Positions 1 through 8,504 of a stretch of DNA of 64,000 nucleotides are shown in pieces. The translations under genes were made by a program, and so were the position numbers. The DNA lies in NCBI GenBank assembly GCA_937773555.1, contig CALJVT010000005.1, positions 1 through 64,000 of the forward strand. Reading direction: 5' to 3'. Numbering within the stretch: position 1 is the first letter of the stretch; each line of letters starts with the position of its first letter. The notes beneath the pieces were generated by a model. It ran no database searches. It was not told where the DNA came from and saw only the letters and a program-made list of their open reading frames with translations. Origin of the DNA: an uncultured Pseudomonadales bacterium. GTDB lineage: Bacteria; Pseudomonadota; Gammaproteobacteria; Pseudomonadales; Balneatricaceae.

Positions 1-633
1 AAGAAAAATAGCCTCATCAATATCAGTGGTAACAAAAAAGTTAGTATTGCGGTCTTCTTCGTACAAGCTAGCATAATATTCCCACATCAATTCTTTAGAC
101 ATATGGTCTAGGCCGCGAAAAGGCTCATCTAAGATCATTACTTCAGGTTTATTGATCATTGCACGAGCAAGTTCTGCACGACGCTGCATTCCTCCTGATA
201 GCTGCGCTGGGTACTTATCACGAAAGGCTTCAAGGCCAACCTTTCTGAGCAAAAATTCGGCTTGTTCAGAAGATTCCTTGGCATCTTCACCACGTGCACG
301 CGGACCATACATAACGTTGTCCCAGGTAGTCATCCAAGGGAATAACGCTGATTCTTGGAATAAGACCAAGCGATCTTTTCCTGGCCCTGTAATCGGTTCA
401 CCACCAATTGTGATTTGCCCAGATGTAGGTTGGTCAAAGCCCGCAATGAGTTGAATTAGCGAACTCTTACCACAACCTGACGGTCCGATCATTACCGTTA
501 GCTTGCCACTTTCTATGGTAAAGGAGCAGTCTTTGATAACTTCTTTGGCAAATGGGCCCGCTCCAAACGTTTTGCCTACGTTTGTTGCAACAATTTCGTT
601 ACTCTTTCTAGGTGTTGATGTTTCTGTCGACAT
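1..633 (-). CDS. ABC transporter ATP-binding protein, sulfonate/nitrate type (3' end outside window)
   Basis: This is the cytoplasmic ATPase of an ABC importer, running leftward off the window edge, so its C-terminus is missing. The ATG at 633 opens a frame of about 211 visible residues with Walker A GPSGCGKSS, a Q-loop in the LFQES context, a standard LSGGM signature followed by QRR, and Walker B VMILDEP. This arrangement is typical of the NrtD/SsuB/TauB family. It is the last visible gene of a leftward cluster with two permeases, a second ATPase and a binding protein. Family assignment is firm; the substrate is not known. It may pair with the second ATPase (1531-2382) as a heterodimer, since the cluster has two of each membrane and ATPase subunit (inference). 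Confidence 0.9.
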   Translation of the reverse strand, partial: MSTETSTPRKSNEIVATNVGKTFGAGPFAKEVIKDCSFTIESGKLTVMIGPSGCGKSSLIQLIAGFDQPTSGQITIGGEPITGPGKDRLVLFQESALFPWMTTWDNVMYGPRARGEDAKESSEQAEFLLRKVGLEAFRDKYPAQLSGGMQRRAELARAMINKPEVMILDEPFRGLDHMSKELMWEYYASLYEEDRNTNFFVTTDIDEAIFL

Positions 634-707
634 TAATAATTCCAAAATTTCAATTCAAGATCAAATAAAATTTGCTATGAGGTTTAAGGCTAACAGTTGT
701 AAACTGA

Positions 708-1526
708 TTAACGTGTTTTTAACCAAGGGGTAAACCGCCCCCCTAATTTCCTTAAAAGCTCACTGCTAATATAACCTGCGATACCAATACTGATCATGCC
801 CACAATAATTTGCTCATAAGATCCACCAACATAGGAACTCCAAATAAAGAAACCTAGGCCACCACCAGCACCACCACTACCGCCACCGGAGATCATTTCT
901 GCTGCCACAACCACTTCCCACGTAATACCCATTCCCACAGCAGAACCCACAACTATGGAGGGCAAGGTTGCTGGCAGTATAATGCGTCTAAAAATATCAG
1001 CTTGGCTAGCACCCATAGACTGTGCTGCCTGCAGGTATTGTCGGTTAATCGACTTAGCACCGCCTAAAACATTAATTACAATAGTATAGAACGCACCAAG
1101 AAACGTTACAAAAGCAATAGACATTTCCTGCGTAGGCCAAAAGATGATTGACGCAGGAACCCACGCAAGTGGTGGGATTGGCCGTAAAATCTCAAATGAT
1201 GGGAAAGCTATGCCATAAAAGGTTCTATTAACTGCCATGTACAACCCCAGCGGTATACCCACAACCATGGCTACAAGAAATCCAGTAAAAACACGCATAA
1301 AGCTCATATACCAGCTTTGCCAGTAGCTTGGATCGACAACTAAGCCTGCCCAACTGTCTAATACGGCGGTAGGCGGTGGTATCAATCCTATAAAGGGTAC
1401 GCGGTAGCCAATTAAATCCAGAGACCTCGCTCCAAATTCCCATATAGCAATAAAGATGATAATTGCAATTAAGCCTCGAAAGGCAGCACGCATTGAAAAA
1501 TTGCTTTTAAGTTTATTAATATTCAT
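708..1526 (-). CDS. ABC transporter permease, NrtB/SsuC/TauC type
   Basis: Inner-membrane permease of an ABC importer of the BPD_transp_1 family, 272 aa. Several hydrophobic segments are visible, and the EAA loop that docks to the ATPase appears as AAQSMGASQADIFRRIILPA. I chose the ATG at 1526, four bases after the stop of the upstream ATPase and preceded by an AAGG-like ribosome site; the longer frame from 1598 would run deep into that ATPase gene. A glycine-rich stretch (GGGSGGAGGG) lies where related permeases have a short loop before the last helices. Its partner is probably the ATPase at 1-633 or 1531-2382. The substrate is unknown. Confidence 0.9.
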   Translation of the reverse strand: MNINKLKSNFSMRAAFRGLIAIIIFIAIWEFGARSLDLIGYRVPFIGLIPPPTAVLDSWAGLVVDPSYWQSWYMSFMRVFTGFLVAMVVGIPLGLYMAVNRTFYGIAFPSFEILRPIPPLAWVPASIIFWPTQEMSIAFVTFLGAFYTIVINVLGGAKSINRQYLQAAQSMGASQADIFRRIILPATLPSIVVGSAVGMGITWEVVVAAEMISGGGSGGAGGGLGFFIWSSYVGGSYEQIIVGMISIGIAGYISSELLRKLGGRFTPWLKTR

Positions 1527-1530
1527 TGTT

Positions 1531-2382
1531 TCAACCTTCCTTCTCACCAGCTTCAAAGGCCTTTCGAGCCTCTTCGTTAACCACGCTTTTAGCTTCATTC
1601 ATGATTTCACGAAAACGGGGACTTGTGAGTACGCTGTAATCTCTAGGATGGGGAATATCTACTTCAACAATCTTTTTTGGCTTGCACGGGCGTGAGGACA
1701 TAATGATCAACCTGTGCCCAAGAAAAATTGCTTCCTCCAAGTCATGAGTAATAAAAAAAATCGTAACCTTATTCTTATAATAAATTTCTAACAATGCTTC
1801 ATGCATAACTGATTTGGTCAAAGAATCAAGGGCTCGATAGGGCTCGTCAAACAGCAACACCTTGGGCTCATTCATTAACGCACGCACAATTTCTACCCTA
1901 CGCCTAAGGCCAGATGACACTTCCCCTGGATAAGCATCCTCGGTTCCTTCCAAACCGGCATCCACCATCATTTTCCGGGCTTTTTGGTAGATCTCTCCTT
2001 TGCTAAGTTTGCCTTCCATCATTGGGCCAAAGGCGATATTTTCTAGATTAGTTTTCCACGGAAATAGTGCACCATTTTGAAAAACCACAATCCGATCTGA
2101 ACCTGGCTCCGCTTTTTCTTTACCAGGGCCACATAAAATCTCATCATCTAAATAAATATGCCCAGAAGTTAACCCATGAAAACCAGCAATGGTGTTCAAT
2201 AAAGTGGTCTTTCCACAGCCTGATGGGCCAACAATCATACAAATTTCACCGGCAGGGATATCTATAGAGCAGTGGTCTACCGCCATCACAGCAGTCCCTT
2301 CAGGATCATAAATCTTAACTACATCTTCAATTCGAATAGCGCCCTTGGTCGGCATTAAATTAGTTTTATCTACAGTGCTCAT
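1531..2382 (-). CDS. ABC transporter ATP-binding protein with a degenerate signature motif
   Basis: Second ATPase of the importer, 283 aa. Walker A (GPSGCGKTT), Q-loop (VVFQNG), Walker B (VLLFDEP) and the H-loop (THD) are intact. The ABC signature, normally LSGGQ or LSGGM, reads VSSGL followed by RRR. A changed signature is seen in ABC ATPases that form asymmetric heterodimers in which one ATP site is weak, which fits the presence of another ATPase with a normal LSGGM at 1-633. The ATG at 2382 is preceded by GGAG at good spacing. The gene is tightly coupled to the permeases on both sides (gaps of 3-4 bases). Confidence 0.9.
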   Translation of the reverse strand: MSTVDKTNLMPTKGAIRIEDVVKIYDPEGTAVMAVDHCSIDIPAGEICMIVGPSGCGKTTLLNTIAGFHGLTSGHIYLDDEILCGPGKEKAEPGSDRIVVFQNGALFPWKTNLENIAFGPMMEGKLSKGEIYQKARKMMVDAGLEGTEDAYPGEVSSGLRRRVEIVRALMNEPKVLLFDEPYRALDSLTKSVMHEALLEIYYKNKVTIFFITHDLEEAIFLGHRLIIMSSRPCKPKKIVEVDIPHPRDYSVLTSPRFREIMNEAKSVVNEEARKAFEAGEKEG

Positions 2383-2385
2383 TAA

Positions 2386-3237
2386 TTAATCTCCACCGAG
2401 TGCAAGTTCACGCACTCGCCATTGCATCATATAATCGCCAGCTACTCTTACTAAAGCACTCGTTACGTAGCCAATAATGCCCAATGTAATCATGCCGATG
2501 ACAATTTGTGAGTATTGAACCATTATATAAGCAGTATTTATTATGTAGCCCAAGCCATATTGGCCAGACACCATTTCTCCTGCCACCAACGAGAACCAAG
2601 CCACACCAATAGAAATTTGTAATCCAGTAAAGATAAAGGGCATTGCACCGGGCACTACAACGTGAATAAAAGTTTGCCACCGGCTTGCACCAAGGCAATA
2701 GGCCGCCCTGCTGTATTCCTCATCTATTGACTCGACGCCCAGCATTGTATTGAGCGTGGTAGCGAAAAATGAGGCCAAAAATGTTAGGAAAATAACAGGA
2801 GTTTCTGAGCCACTAAAAATAATGATTGCTAACGGAACCCAGGCTAATACTGGAATTGGACGCAACAGCTCAAAGAGTGGAAAAATATATTCTCTTAACT
2901 TTTGAGACCAGCCTAAAAATAGCCCTAAAGGAACGCCTAAGGCGGTCGCTAAGAAAAACGCATAACCAATACGCCGAAGGCTAATGCCAATATGCTTATA
3001 GTATTCGGGGGTATAAATAGACAAACCGTAGTAAGGATCCTTACTAAACCACTCTTCAAAAACCTCAGTGAGTGCTGGCATATCTTGAAACCGTGGAAGT
3101 TTCCATACTTCTACTGAAAAATACCAAAATGAAAGAACAAAGCCAAAACCAATAAACATTAAATACGGCTTTGGACTCTTTAACCATGATGACATGCGAT
3201 ACATCGTCAAGTTCATTGTCGTGTTAGATTGACTCAT
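2386..3237 (-). CDS. ABC transporter permease, NrtB/SsuC/TauC type
   Basis: Second integral membrane permease of the importer, about 283 aa, with a first membrane helix near residues 25-45 and the remaining helices in the C-terminal 190 residues. The EAA loop is visible as AAYCLGASRWQTFIHVVVPG. I prefer the ATG at 3237, which has GGA a few bases upstream; an in-frame ATG at 3246 has no room for a ribosome site. It follows the binding protein gene by about 240 bases and precedes the ATPase by 3 bases. It is a paralogue, not a copy, of the permease at 708-1526, so the channel may be a heterodimer (inference). Confidence 0.88.
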   Translation of the reverse strand: MSQSNTTMNLTMYRMSSWLKSPKPYLMFIGFGFVLSFWYFSVEVWKLPRFQDMPALTEVFEEWFSKDPYYGLSIYTPEYYKHIGISLRRIGYAFFLATALGVPLGLFLGWSQKLREYIFPLFELLRPIPVLAWVPLAIIIFSGSETPVIFLTFLASFFATTLNTMLGVESIDEEYSRAAYCLGASRWQTFIHVVVPGAMPFIFTGLQISIGVAWFSLVAGEMVSGQYGLGYIINTAYIMVQYSQIVIGMITLGIIGYVTSALVRVAGDYMMQWRVRELALGGD

Positions 3238-3479
3238 AGTGTCCATCTCTAAATGAATAGGTTAATCCCTGAAAAGCCCAACAGACTTTTTATCAAGGAT
3301 GGTTGCAACTCGAGGTGCTAGCTGCTTCCCATTGAACTACGTTAACTATTGTTAGGGAATTTAGCTGGCACTTCGAAGACCTGTGTGCACATATTAGCCC
3401 CACCGATAGGGAGGGCTAATATGCTGTAGCTTTGGCCTATTATTTTAAAGGACCGAGCTACAAGGCTTACGCGCAGATT

Positions 3480-4622
3480 TTAGCCAGGGAACGCTGAATC
3501 AGGTTGCGCCATAATCCTACCAACAGGTGCAGTTAGGCCACGCTCTTTGAGAATTTCTTCTGTAAAGCTAGTCTCTATCGCATTGTCACGTAACGTATCA
3601 ACTTTTATTGTCTTGATTGAGTGCAAGAACGTCGTTGCAGTAGTGATCAATGTTAGGGCCTTTGGCGTAATGGCGAATGCCATTTCGTTACGAACATCTG
3701 TACCACCTTGGGCTTTTGGAGTACTTCCAACCATTGCCTTCCATAGTACATAATCATCAAAGCCCGTAGTTTGTGCACCAGCCATTTTAACCACAGCCAT
3801 GGTATTAGCTGGATCAGCCATGAACAGTTGAGCATCCAATTCAGCGTTCAACCATGCTTTAACAACATCAGGGCGTTGGTCAATAAGGTCCCCTCGCATG
3901 TCAATGAACCCACCGTCGTTCTCGTCTACTGATGCACCGGTTGCAACCTTGCGTGCTAAACCTTCTTCAATTAGCCGAGCTGCTGTAGGCTCCCATATGG
4001 CTGCTGCATCGAGTTTTCCAGCACGAAATCCACTAGTAATGACTTCGATATTTTGATTTAAATACTCCTTAGGCTTAATGTTTTTCTTTTCAAATACCGC
4101 TAAAGCAAATCGATCAGTACAGGCGCCTTTTGGAACAGCTACAGTTTTACCATCCATCCATTGGATCGCTTCGTCTGAATTAGCAAATTGGGGAGCAGTC
4201 GTTCTAACCAACATATTATTGCACTGGTCTTGCGCTAAGCCGGCTGTTGCCACGATGCGAACATCTGCAACACGTTCTTTGGTAGTTGCAACGATTGCAG
4301 GCATGTCACCCATGTAGCCAATATGTTGTTTGCCTGCTAGCATTGCATTTACGATAACGCCACCTGCCAAACCTATTTGGAATTCTACTGTTGACCCTTC
4401 TGGCAAATACTTCTCATAGAATTTCATGCCCTTCATTACAACACCAGACCATGCCTCGGTATAATAGGGCTGGTAACCTACAACTAGGTCGATGGGGTCA
4501 CCCACATTACCAAAGTCTATTTCTGCAGCATTTACAGTAGATACTGAGCTAGCTGCCGCTAAACCCATTACCAACGCAGCTGTCGTCAGTTTATGTTGAA
4601 TATTACGAATCTGTTGCTTCAT
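3480..4622 (-). CDS. Periplasmic substrate-binding protein, NrtA/SsuA/TauA (NMT1-like) family
   Basis: Periplasmic binding protein that delivers substrate to the adjacent permeases. The 380 aa product begins with a Sec signal peptide (basic start, hydrophobic core, cleavage near VNA-AE around residue 33). The mature part follows the NMT1/THI5-like fold, with VVGYQPYYTEAW near its start, LAGGVIVNAMLAGKQHIGYMGDMPA and the AIWEPTA segment typical of nitrate/sulfonate/taurine binding proteins. I chose the ATG at 4622 because GGAG lies seven bases upstream; an ATG at 4628 is too close to that site. It is the first gene of the importer cluster and is preceded by a 470-base non-coding region. Substrate unknown; the neighbouring oxygenase suggests a growth substrate rather than nitrate. 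Confidence 0.88.
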   Translation of the reverse strand: MKQQIRNIQHKLTTAALVMGLAAASSVSTVNAAEIDFGNVGDPIDLVVGYQPYYTEAWSGVVMKGMKFYEKYLPEGSTVEFQIGLAGGVIVNAMLAGKQHIGYMGDMPAIVATTKERVADVRIVATAGLAQDQCNNMLVRTTAPQFANSDEAIQWMDGKTVAVPKGACTDRFALAVFEKKNIKPKEYLNQNIEVITSGFRAGKLDAAAIWEPTAARLIEEGLARKVATGASVDENDGGFIDMRGDLIDQRPDVVKAWLNAELDAQLFMADPANTMAVVKMAGAQTTGFDDYVLWKAMVGSTPKAQGGTDVRNEMAFAITPKALTLITTATTFLHSIKTIKVDTLRDNAIETSFTEEILKERGLTAPVGRIMAQPDSAFPG

Positions 4623-5092
4623 GATCATACTCCAAATTAATTTATTTTTTTTCTATTTGCAAAGTAATATCAATCCGATACAGAACGTCATTGCACCAGA
4701 CTGTCCTTAATGTTTATACCATTGATTGTTATTTGTAAAATCATTCAATTCAATTAAGCGATTGGTAAAGCCTATCATATACGTCGGTATTGAATATAAT
4801 AACTACGCTAATGGATAAATAGAGTACACTAATTTACTATAAATAATAAATATAAGATTAAGATATAGGAATCGTTATAGTGTTTAAGAGGGAATGCTGC
4901 GGCATGATGTGGCAAAAACTAAAGAACGATTACACAATAAATGAGTAATGTTTGGTCAACGCTTTAGCCGAGTAATAAATAATTATAGTGGTGGCAAGCG
5001 AGTCAGTTTAATCAACATGCTAGTTTTAACTAACTGACGAATGACAAAGCTAGTTTATTAGAATAAAAATACTAAAGAGTTTTAAGCCAGTA
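4623..5092. other. Non-coding spacer between oxygenase reductase and importer genes
   Basis: This 470-base AT-rich stretch holds no convincing open frame on either strand. Since both flanking genes run leftward, it probably carries the promoter of the importer and the end of the oxygenase transcript. I see no clear terminator hairpin with a T run and no recognisable operator. Confidence 0.5.
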
Positions 5093-6136
5093 TTAGCTAA
5101 ATTTATCATAGCGTACCCTGTGAACAGGAATTTTAGAGTTAAGGATGAGAGGCCTAATTAACGCATCAACCATTGGAGCTGGGCCAGCCAAATAGTGCAT
5201 TACATTCCCACCACCTTCCAAAACGGCTGGCAACGCATGCTCATGGACCATGCCCTGAAGATAAATAAGGCCATCATTACCGCTAAGTTGCTCAGCCGTG
5301 GGTGGCGCATTAGAGAATGCAATGTTAATTGAAACGGTGTCCGGAAATTTTGCCTTTACTGCTCTTAGCCTTTCAGCAAAAAAGAAATCAGCAGGCGTGC
5401 GAATACCAAAAAATAGGGACACTTTGCGGTTTTTAAAATAATTTACTTGTCGGCCATATTCTAGAATTGACATCAAACCAGCGATACCAGACCCGCCCGC
5501 TATCATAAACAAATCATGTGATTCGTCTGGGTGAAATGTTGCGTGACCCAATGGGCCAAATAATTCTAACTTTTCTTGGGTACGGTCCGAATCGAATATC
5601 CATTTTGACAACCCACCATGGGGGTTTTGCTTAATAATGAATTCAAGTTCGTTTGTACCAGGGGAATAATTCACCATTGAGTAGGCCCGAAATCCATTGA
5701 CCTCTGGCGCTTGTAAAACGAAAAATTGACCAGCATGAAATGAAATGCTGGTTGGTATCTCAACGTTAAAACGCAGGACATCCTCAGTCAACTTTTCGTA
5801 CTGCGTTATCACGCCGATGTGATGATCAGGGTTGATATCATCATCACGGAATGCCACTATTTTTGTGGGCACAGTTAAGCTGCAATCCGATTGTGCACTA
5901 CATTGACACATCAGTATTTCTCGTTTAACCACTTTGAAACGCTCTTTTCCTGGTGCTTCTGACCAACCCTCATCAACCTCACCTTGAGTTACTCGCGCTT
6001 TGCAAGAACCACAGGTTCCCGTTGCACACTCAAAAGGTAAAGGGATTCCAGCTCTAAGACCAGCGTAAAGCAATTTCTCCCCTGCATTGGCTTCAAATTG
6101 GTAGGTTTGAGACTTCTTTTTAATCTCGATCAACAT
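5093..6136 (-). CDS. Oxygenase reductase component (2Fe-2S ferredoxin + FAD/NAD(P)H domains)
   Basis: Electron-transfer reductase that passes electrons from NAD(P)H through FAD to an iron-sulfur cluster and on to the Rieske ferredoxin or oxygenase. The 347 aa product has an N-terminal plant-type 2Fe-2S ferredoxin domain with cysteines at 37, 42, 45 and 77, then an FAD-binding domain with the RAYS motif (in FRAYSMVNY) and a nucleotide-binding segment GGSGIAGLM. This order matches BenC/XylZ-type reductases. It is the last gene of a leftward oxygenase cluster. The presence of both a ferredoxin-bearing reductase and a separate Rieske ferredoxin (6227-6571) makes the chain resemble a three-component, type III-like system. 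Confidence 0.92.
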   Translation of the reverse strand: MLIEIKKKSQTYQFEANAGEKLLYAGLRAGIPLPFECATGTCGSCKARVTQGEVDEGWSEAPGKERFKVVKREILMCQCSAQSDCSLTVPTKIVAFRDDDINPDHHIGVITQYEKLTEDVLRFNVEIPTSISFHAGQFFVLQAPEVNGFRAYSMVNYSPGTNELEFIIKQNPHGGLSKWIFDSDRTQEKLELFGPLGHATFHPDESHDLFMIAGGSGIAGLMSILEYGRQVNYFKNRKVSLFFGIRTPADFFFAERLRAVKAKFPDTVSINIAFSNAPPTAEQLSGNDGLIYLQGMVHEHALPAVLEGGGNVMHYLAGPAPMVDALIRPLILNSKIPVHRVRYDKFS

Positions 6137-6226
6137 AACTTAACTCCAGTCAACACATCACAATATAAACGGGACTCAAAAATTACGTCAAATTAACCTT
6201 TAAAAAGACGGTGGGGTTTATGAGCA

Positions 6227-6571
6227 TTAGTCATCATCATCGTCAAAATCGTACTCGAGCTCTTCATCAAGGAAGACCATAATCTGGCCATTTACCTCTT
6301 TTGTTTGGTAAATAAGCAAAGGCTTTTCAGCAGGCCCCAAGGGCTCACCAGTCTTCATGTCCCACTGCCATAAATGCCGGTCGCAGGTCATTACGTTATT
6401 TGCGCATATGCCAGAGCCTTCTAAATATTGTTCCATATGCGGGCATACGGGTGGGTATGCTCTAAAGCCATCACCAACATTTGCTAAAAGAATTTCAATT
6501 CCATCGATGGTGCACTCTTTTAATGTGTCTTGCTTTACGTCACTCACGGGACAAGCTGCTTTCCAGCTCAT
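6227..6571 (-). CDS. Rieske-type ferredoxin of an oxygenase system, with poly-Asp tail
   Basis: Small electron carrier of 114 aa with one Rieske 2Fe-2S cluster. Ligands are Cys43, His45 (CPH), Cys63 and His66 (CDRH), with the spacing seen in T4moC/BphA3-like ferredoxins. It would shuttle electrons from the reductase at 5093-6136 to the oxygenase encoded at 6599-8460. The C-terminus is strongly acidic, ending in YDFDDDDD, which is unusual and may aid docking to a basic partner (inference). It lies 27 bases after the beta-subunit gene, in the same direction. Confidence 0.92.
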   Translation of the reverse strand: MSWKAACPVSDVKQDTLKECTIDGIEILLANVGDGFRAYPPVCPHMEQYLEGSGICANNVMTCDRHLWQWDMKTGEPLGPAEKPLLIYQTKEVNGQIMVFLDEELEYDFDDDDD

Positions 6572-6598
6572 AATTATACTTCCTGCTAAATGTGAAAA

Positions 6599-7096
6599 TT
6601 AAATTGGCCAGTGTGTACCTTTATCTAGACGGCGCGTATCTAAGCGAACTTCACGGTCTTCGAACTTAATACTGCCACCATCAATAATGAATTTGTCATT
6701 GTATCTGCCCACTAAAAATACACTCGTAGTCCCAGCATCAACATGCGAGTTGATACCATCCAATTGGGTTTGGTAGACAGCAAGTGAGCTAATAGCAGCT
6801 GCTGATTTACCATCTGCAGCTATTTCTACCCGGTAAACCGTGCAGTGACGCCTTAGTGGAGACTGGTCGCTATTATGCTTACTTAACATGCTAGTAATTG
6901 ATTGCATGTATTCTTTGTCCCCACCATGGTATTTGATGTCAGCCTGAACCTCTGGGCTAAATGCTCTAATGGCGTAATTAAAGTTGTCTGCACAGTTGTC
7001 GTGCCAATGTTCCCATTGATGGTCGTCTAAATGGATACAGGTGTTGTAAATTAGCTCTCTTACCTGTTCTTTCAAATCGTGCTTATTCTCAGCCAT
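6599..7096 (-). CDS. Ring-hydroxylating dioxygenase beta subunit
   Basis: Small subunit of the Rieske oxygenase, 165 aa, of the SnoaL/NTF2-like beta-subunit family. Matching features are the N-terminal helix region with many acidic residues, the CTVYRVEIAADG strand region, and the C-terminal KFEDREVRLDTRRL segment typical of beta subunits. These subunits hold the alpha subunits in an alpha3beta3 assembly and are usually structural. I chose the ATG at 7096, which has GGAGG five bases upstream; the longer frame would start inside that ribosome site. The presence of a beta subunit argues for a true ring-hydroxylating-type dioxygenase rather than an alpha-only oxygenase. Confidence 0.9.
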   Translation of the reverse strand: MAENKHDLKEQVRELIYNTCIHLDDHQWEHWHDNCADNFNYAIRAFSPEVQADIKYHGGDKEYMQSITSMLSKHNSDQSPLRRHCTVYRVEIAADGKSAAAISSLAVYQTQLDGINSHVDAGTTSVFLVGRYNDKFIIDGGSIKFEDREVRLDTRRLDKGTHWPI

Positions 7097-7179
7097 GGCA
7101 GCCTCCAAAAACATATTTTTAGTTTAAAAGCTGGCAGACTGACTAATCGCTAACCTACCAGCATGTTATAGGGAGATGT

Positions 7180-8460
7180 TTATTTCCCAGCTGCAGCAGC
7201 CCGCTGAGCCTCTTGCTCCTTAAATGCAGGGTATGGCTTAAACTTTTCGTCTGGGTTGCTGGGTGACCGGTTTAATAATTTACCCCATTCCTCATAATAA
7301 TGACGCATGCCATTTTCATCGTGAATGGTTTCGTTTTCATGCCTGCCATGAAGAATTTTGCGACTTTCTGCCATGGGGTGCATTGATGAGCCTTGCCCCG
7401 TCACTGCTAATAAATCCTCGTGCAAGTTGCGTCCAAAAGGACCCCAAATGGAGTTATGGTGGTCAATACGGGTTTGCCGATCTTTTTTAGAGTCACTCGC
7501 TAAACCAAGCCCACGAAACTCAATCATGACTGAGTTAGGACCTAGTGGCGTCATTAGGTCACACCGCAAAGCTGAGCCTCGTAAGTTAAAGTTAACGCCA
7601 GGGAACATATCAATCATGTACCAATGATTAGGTGGCAGATGTGGAAAGGATAATTCCTCACGAGAGTGGGAACCTTCATAGTTATCATACTGCACCTCAA
7701 AGCTACCCACGTTGATATGACCACCGTCAAAACCACTATTTTTGCGCGCAAAGTAGGCTTCATTGAACCCGGTGATACGATTGTGGTAATGCAGATAGTC
7801 GTGATAAAACTCACAATTGGTGTCATGCCACAACTTATAATTACAAGGGATTATAGCTTTATGATAGTGAAATACTTCTAATGGCTCTTGGTTTAAAGAA
7901 GGCGCCAAAACGTCCAGCGAACCCGCAGCAAACTCTTCAACCGTGATGCCAATATCATCGTTCAAACTAACCCAAACGAAACCCCCAAAATATACTTCGC
8001 ATTTTAGTTCACGTAAGCCAACCTGAGATTCATTTAAACGATCTTGGTAACCCTCGGCTTTACGAGAGATATTTACACACTTACCTTTCATATCGAAACT
8101 CCATGCATGAAACATGCATGTCATTGTCTTAGGAGTGCCAGAAGGTGTTCCACGCTTATAATTGCCAGAAGGCCGGCGCTCGATCATATTGCCACGATGT
8201 GGGCATACGTTTAAAAACGCACGTACAACCATATCTTTGCCACGAACCACGATCACTGGCTCACGGGCGACAGTCATAGTACGAAACGAATACGCTTCTT
8301 TAAGCTCAGATTCGTGACAAACTGGGATCCAAGTCTTGCTCCAGATCTTCTTAAGTTCGTCTTCGAAAATTTCTTCGTCTGAATAAATTTTACTATCAAC
8401 CCACTCGCCTTGTTGCAAGTCGGGAGTAGCATTCCATTGGTCATGGTTTCTTGATGACAT
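7180..8460 (-). CDS. Rieske non-haem iron oxygenase alpha (catalytic) subunit
   Basis: Catalytic subunit, 426 aa, that would use O2 and reducing power to hydroxylate an unknown substrate. The Rieske site is Cys86-x-His88 and Cys115-x2-His118 (CPHRGN and CMFHAW). The loop between the two pairs is 26 residues, longer than the usual 16-18. The mononuclear iron site lies in NCEFYHDYLHYH (Glu217, His220, His224/226). The position that normally carries the bridging Asp is Glu, as seen in some carnitine/choline-type oxygenases. A second ligand region, HEDLLAV, lies near the C-terminus. It is flanked by the PanB-like gene and the beta-subunit gene, all leftward. The substrate cannot be read from sequence. 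Confidence 0.93.
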   Translation of the reverse strand: MSSRNHDQWNATPDLQQGEWVDSKIYSDEEIFEDELKKIWSKTWIPVCHESELKEAYSFRTMTVAREPVIVVRGKDMVVRAFLNVCPHRGNMIERRPSGNYKRGTPSGTPKTMTCMFHAWSFDMKGKCVNISRKAEGYQDRLNESQVGLRELKCEVYFGGFVWVSLNDDIGITVEEFAAGSLDVLAPSLNQEPLEVFHYHKAIIPCNYKLWHDTNCEFYHDYLHYHNRITGFNEAYFARKNSGFDGGHINVGSFEVQYDNYEGSHSREELSFPHLPPNHWYMIDMFPGVNFNLRGSALRCDLMTPLGPNSVMIEFRGLGLASDSKKDRQTRIDHHNSIWGPFGRNLHEDLLAVTGQGSSMHPMAESRKILHGRHENETIHDENGMRHYYEEWGKLLNRSPSNPDEKFKPYPAFKEQEAQRAAAAGK

Positions 8461-8504
8461 AATATTACCCCGTCAATAAGTTAAAGTACTTTAGTTAAAT
8501 ACAT

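Noticed and set aside
152-454. 100-codon plus-strand frame
   Set aside because: Antisense to the ATPase gene at 1-633.
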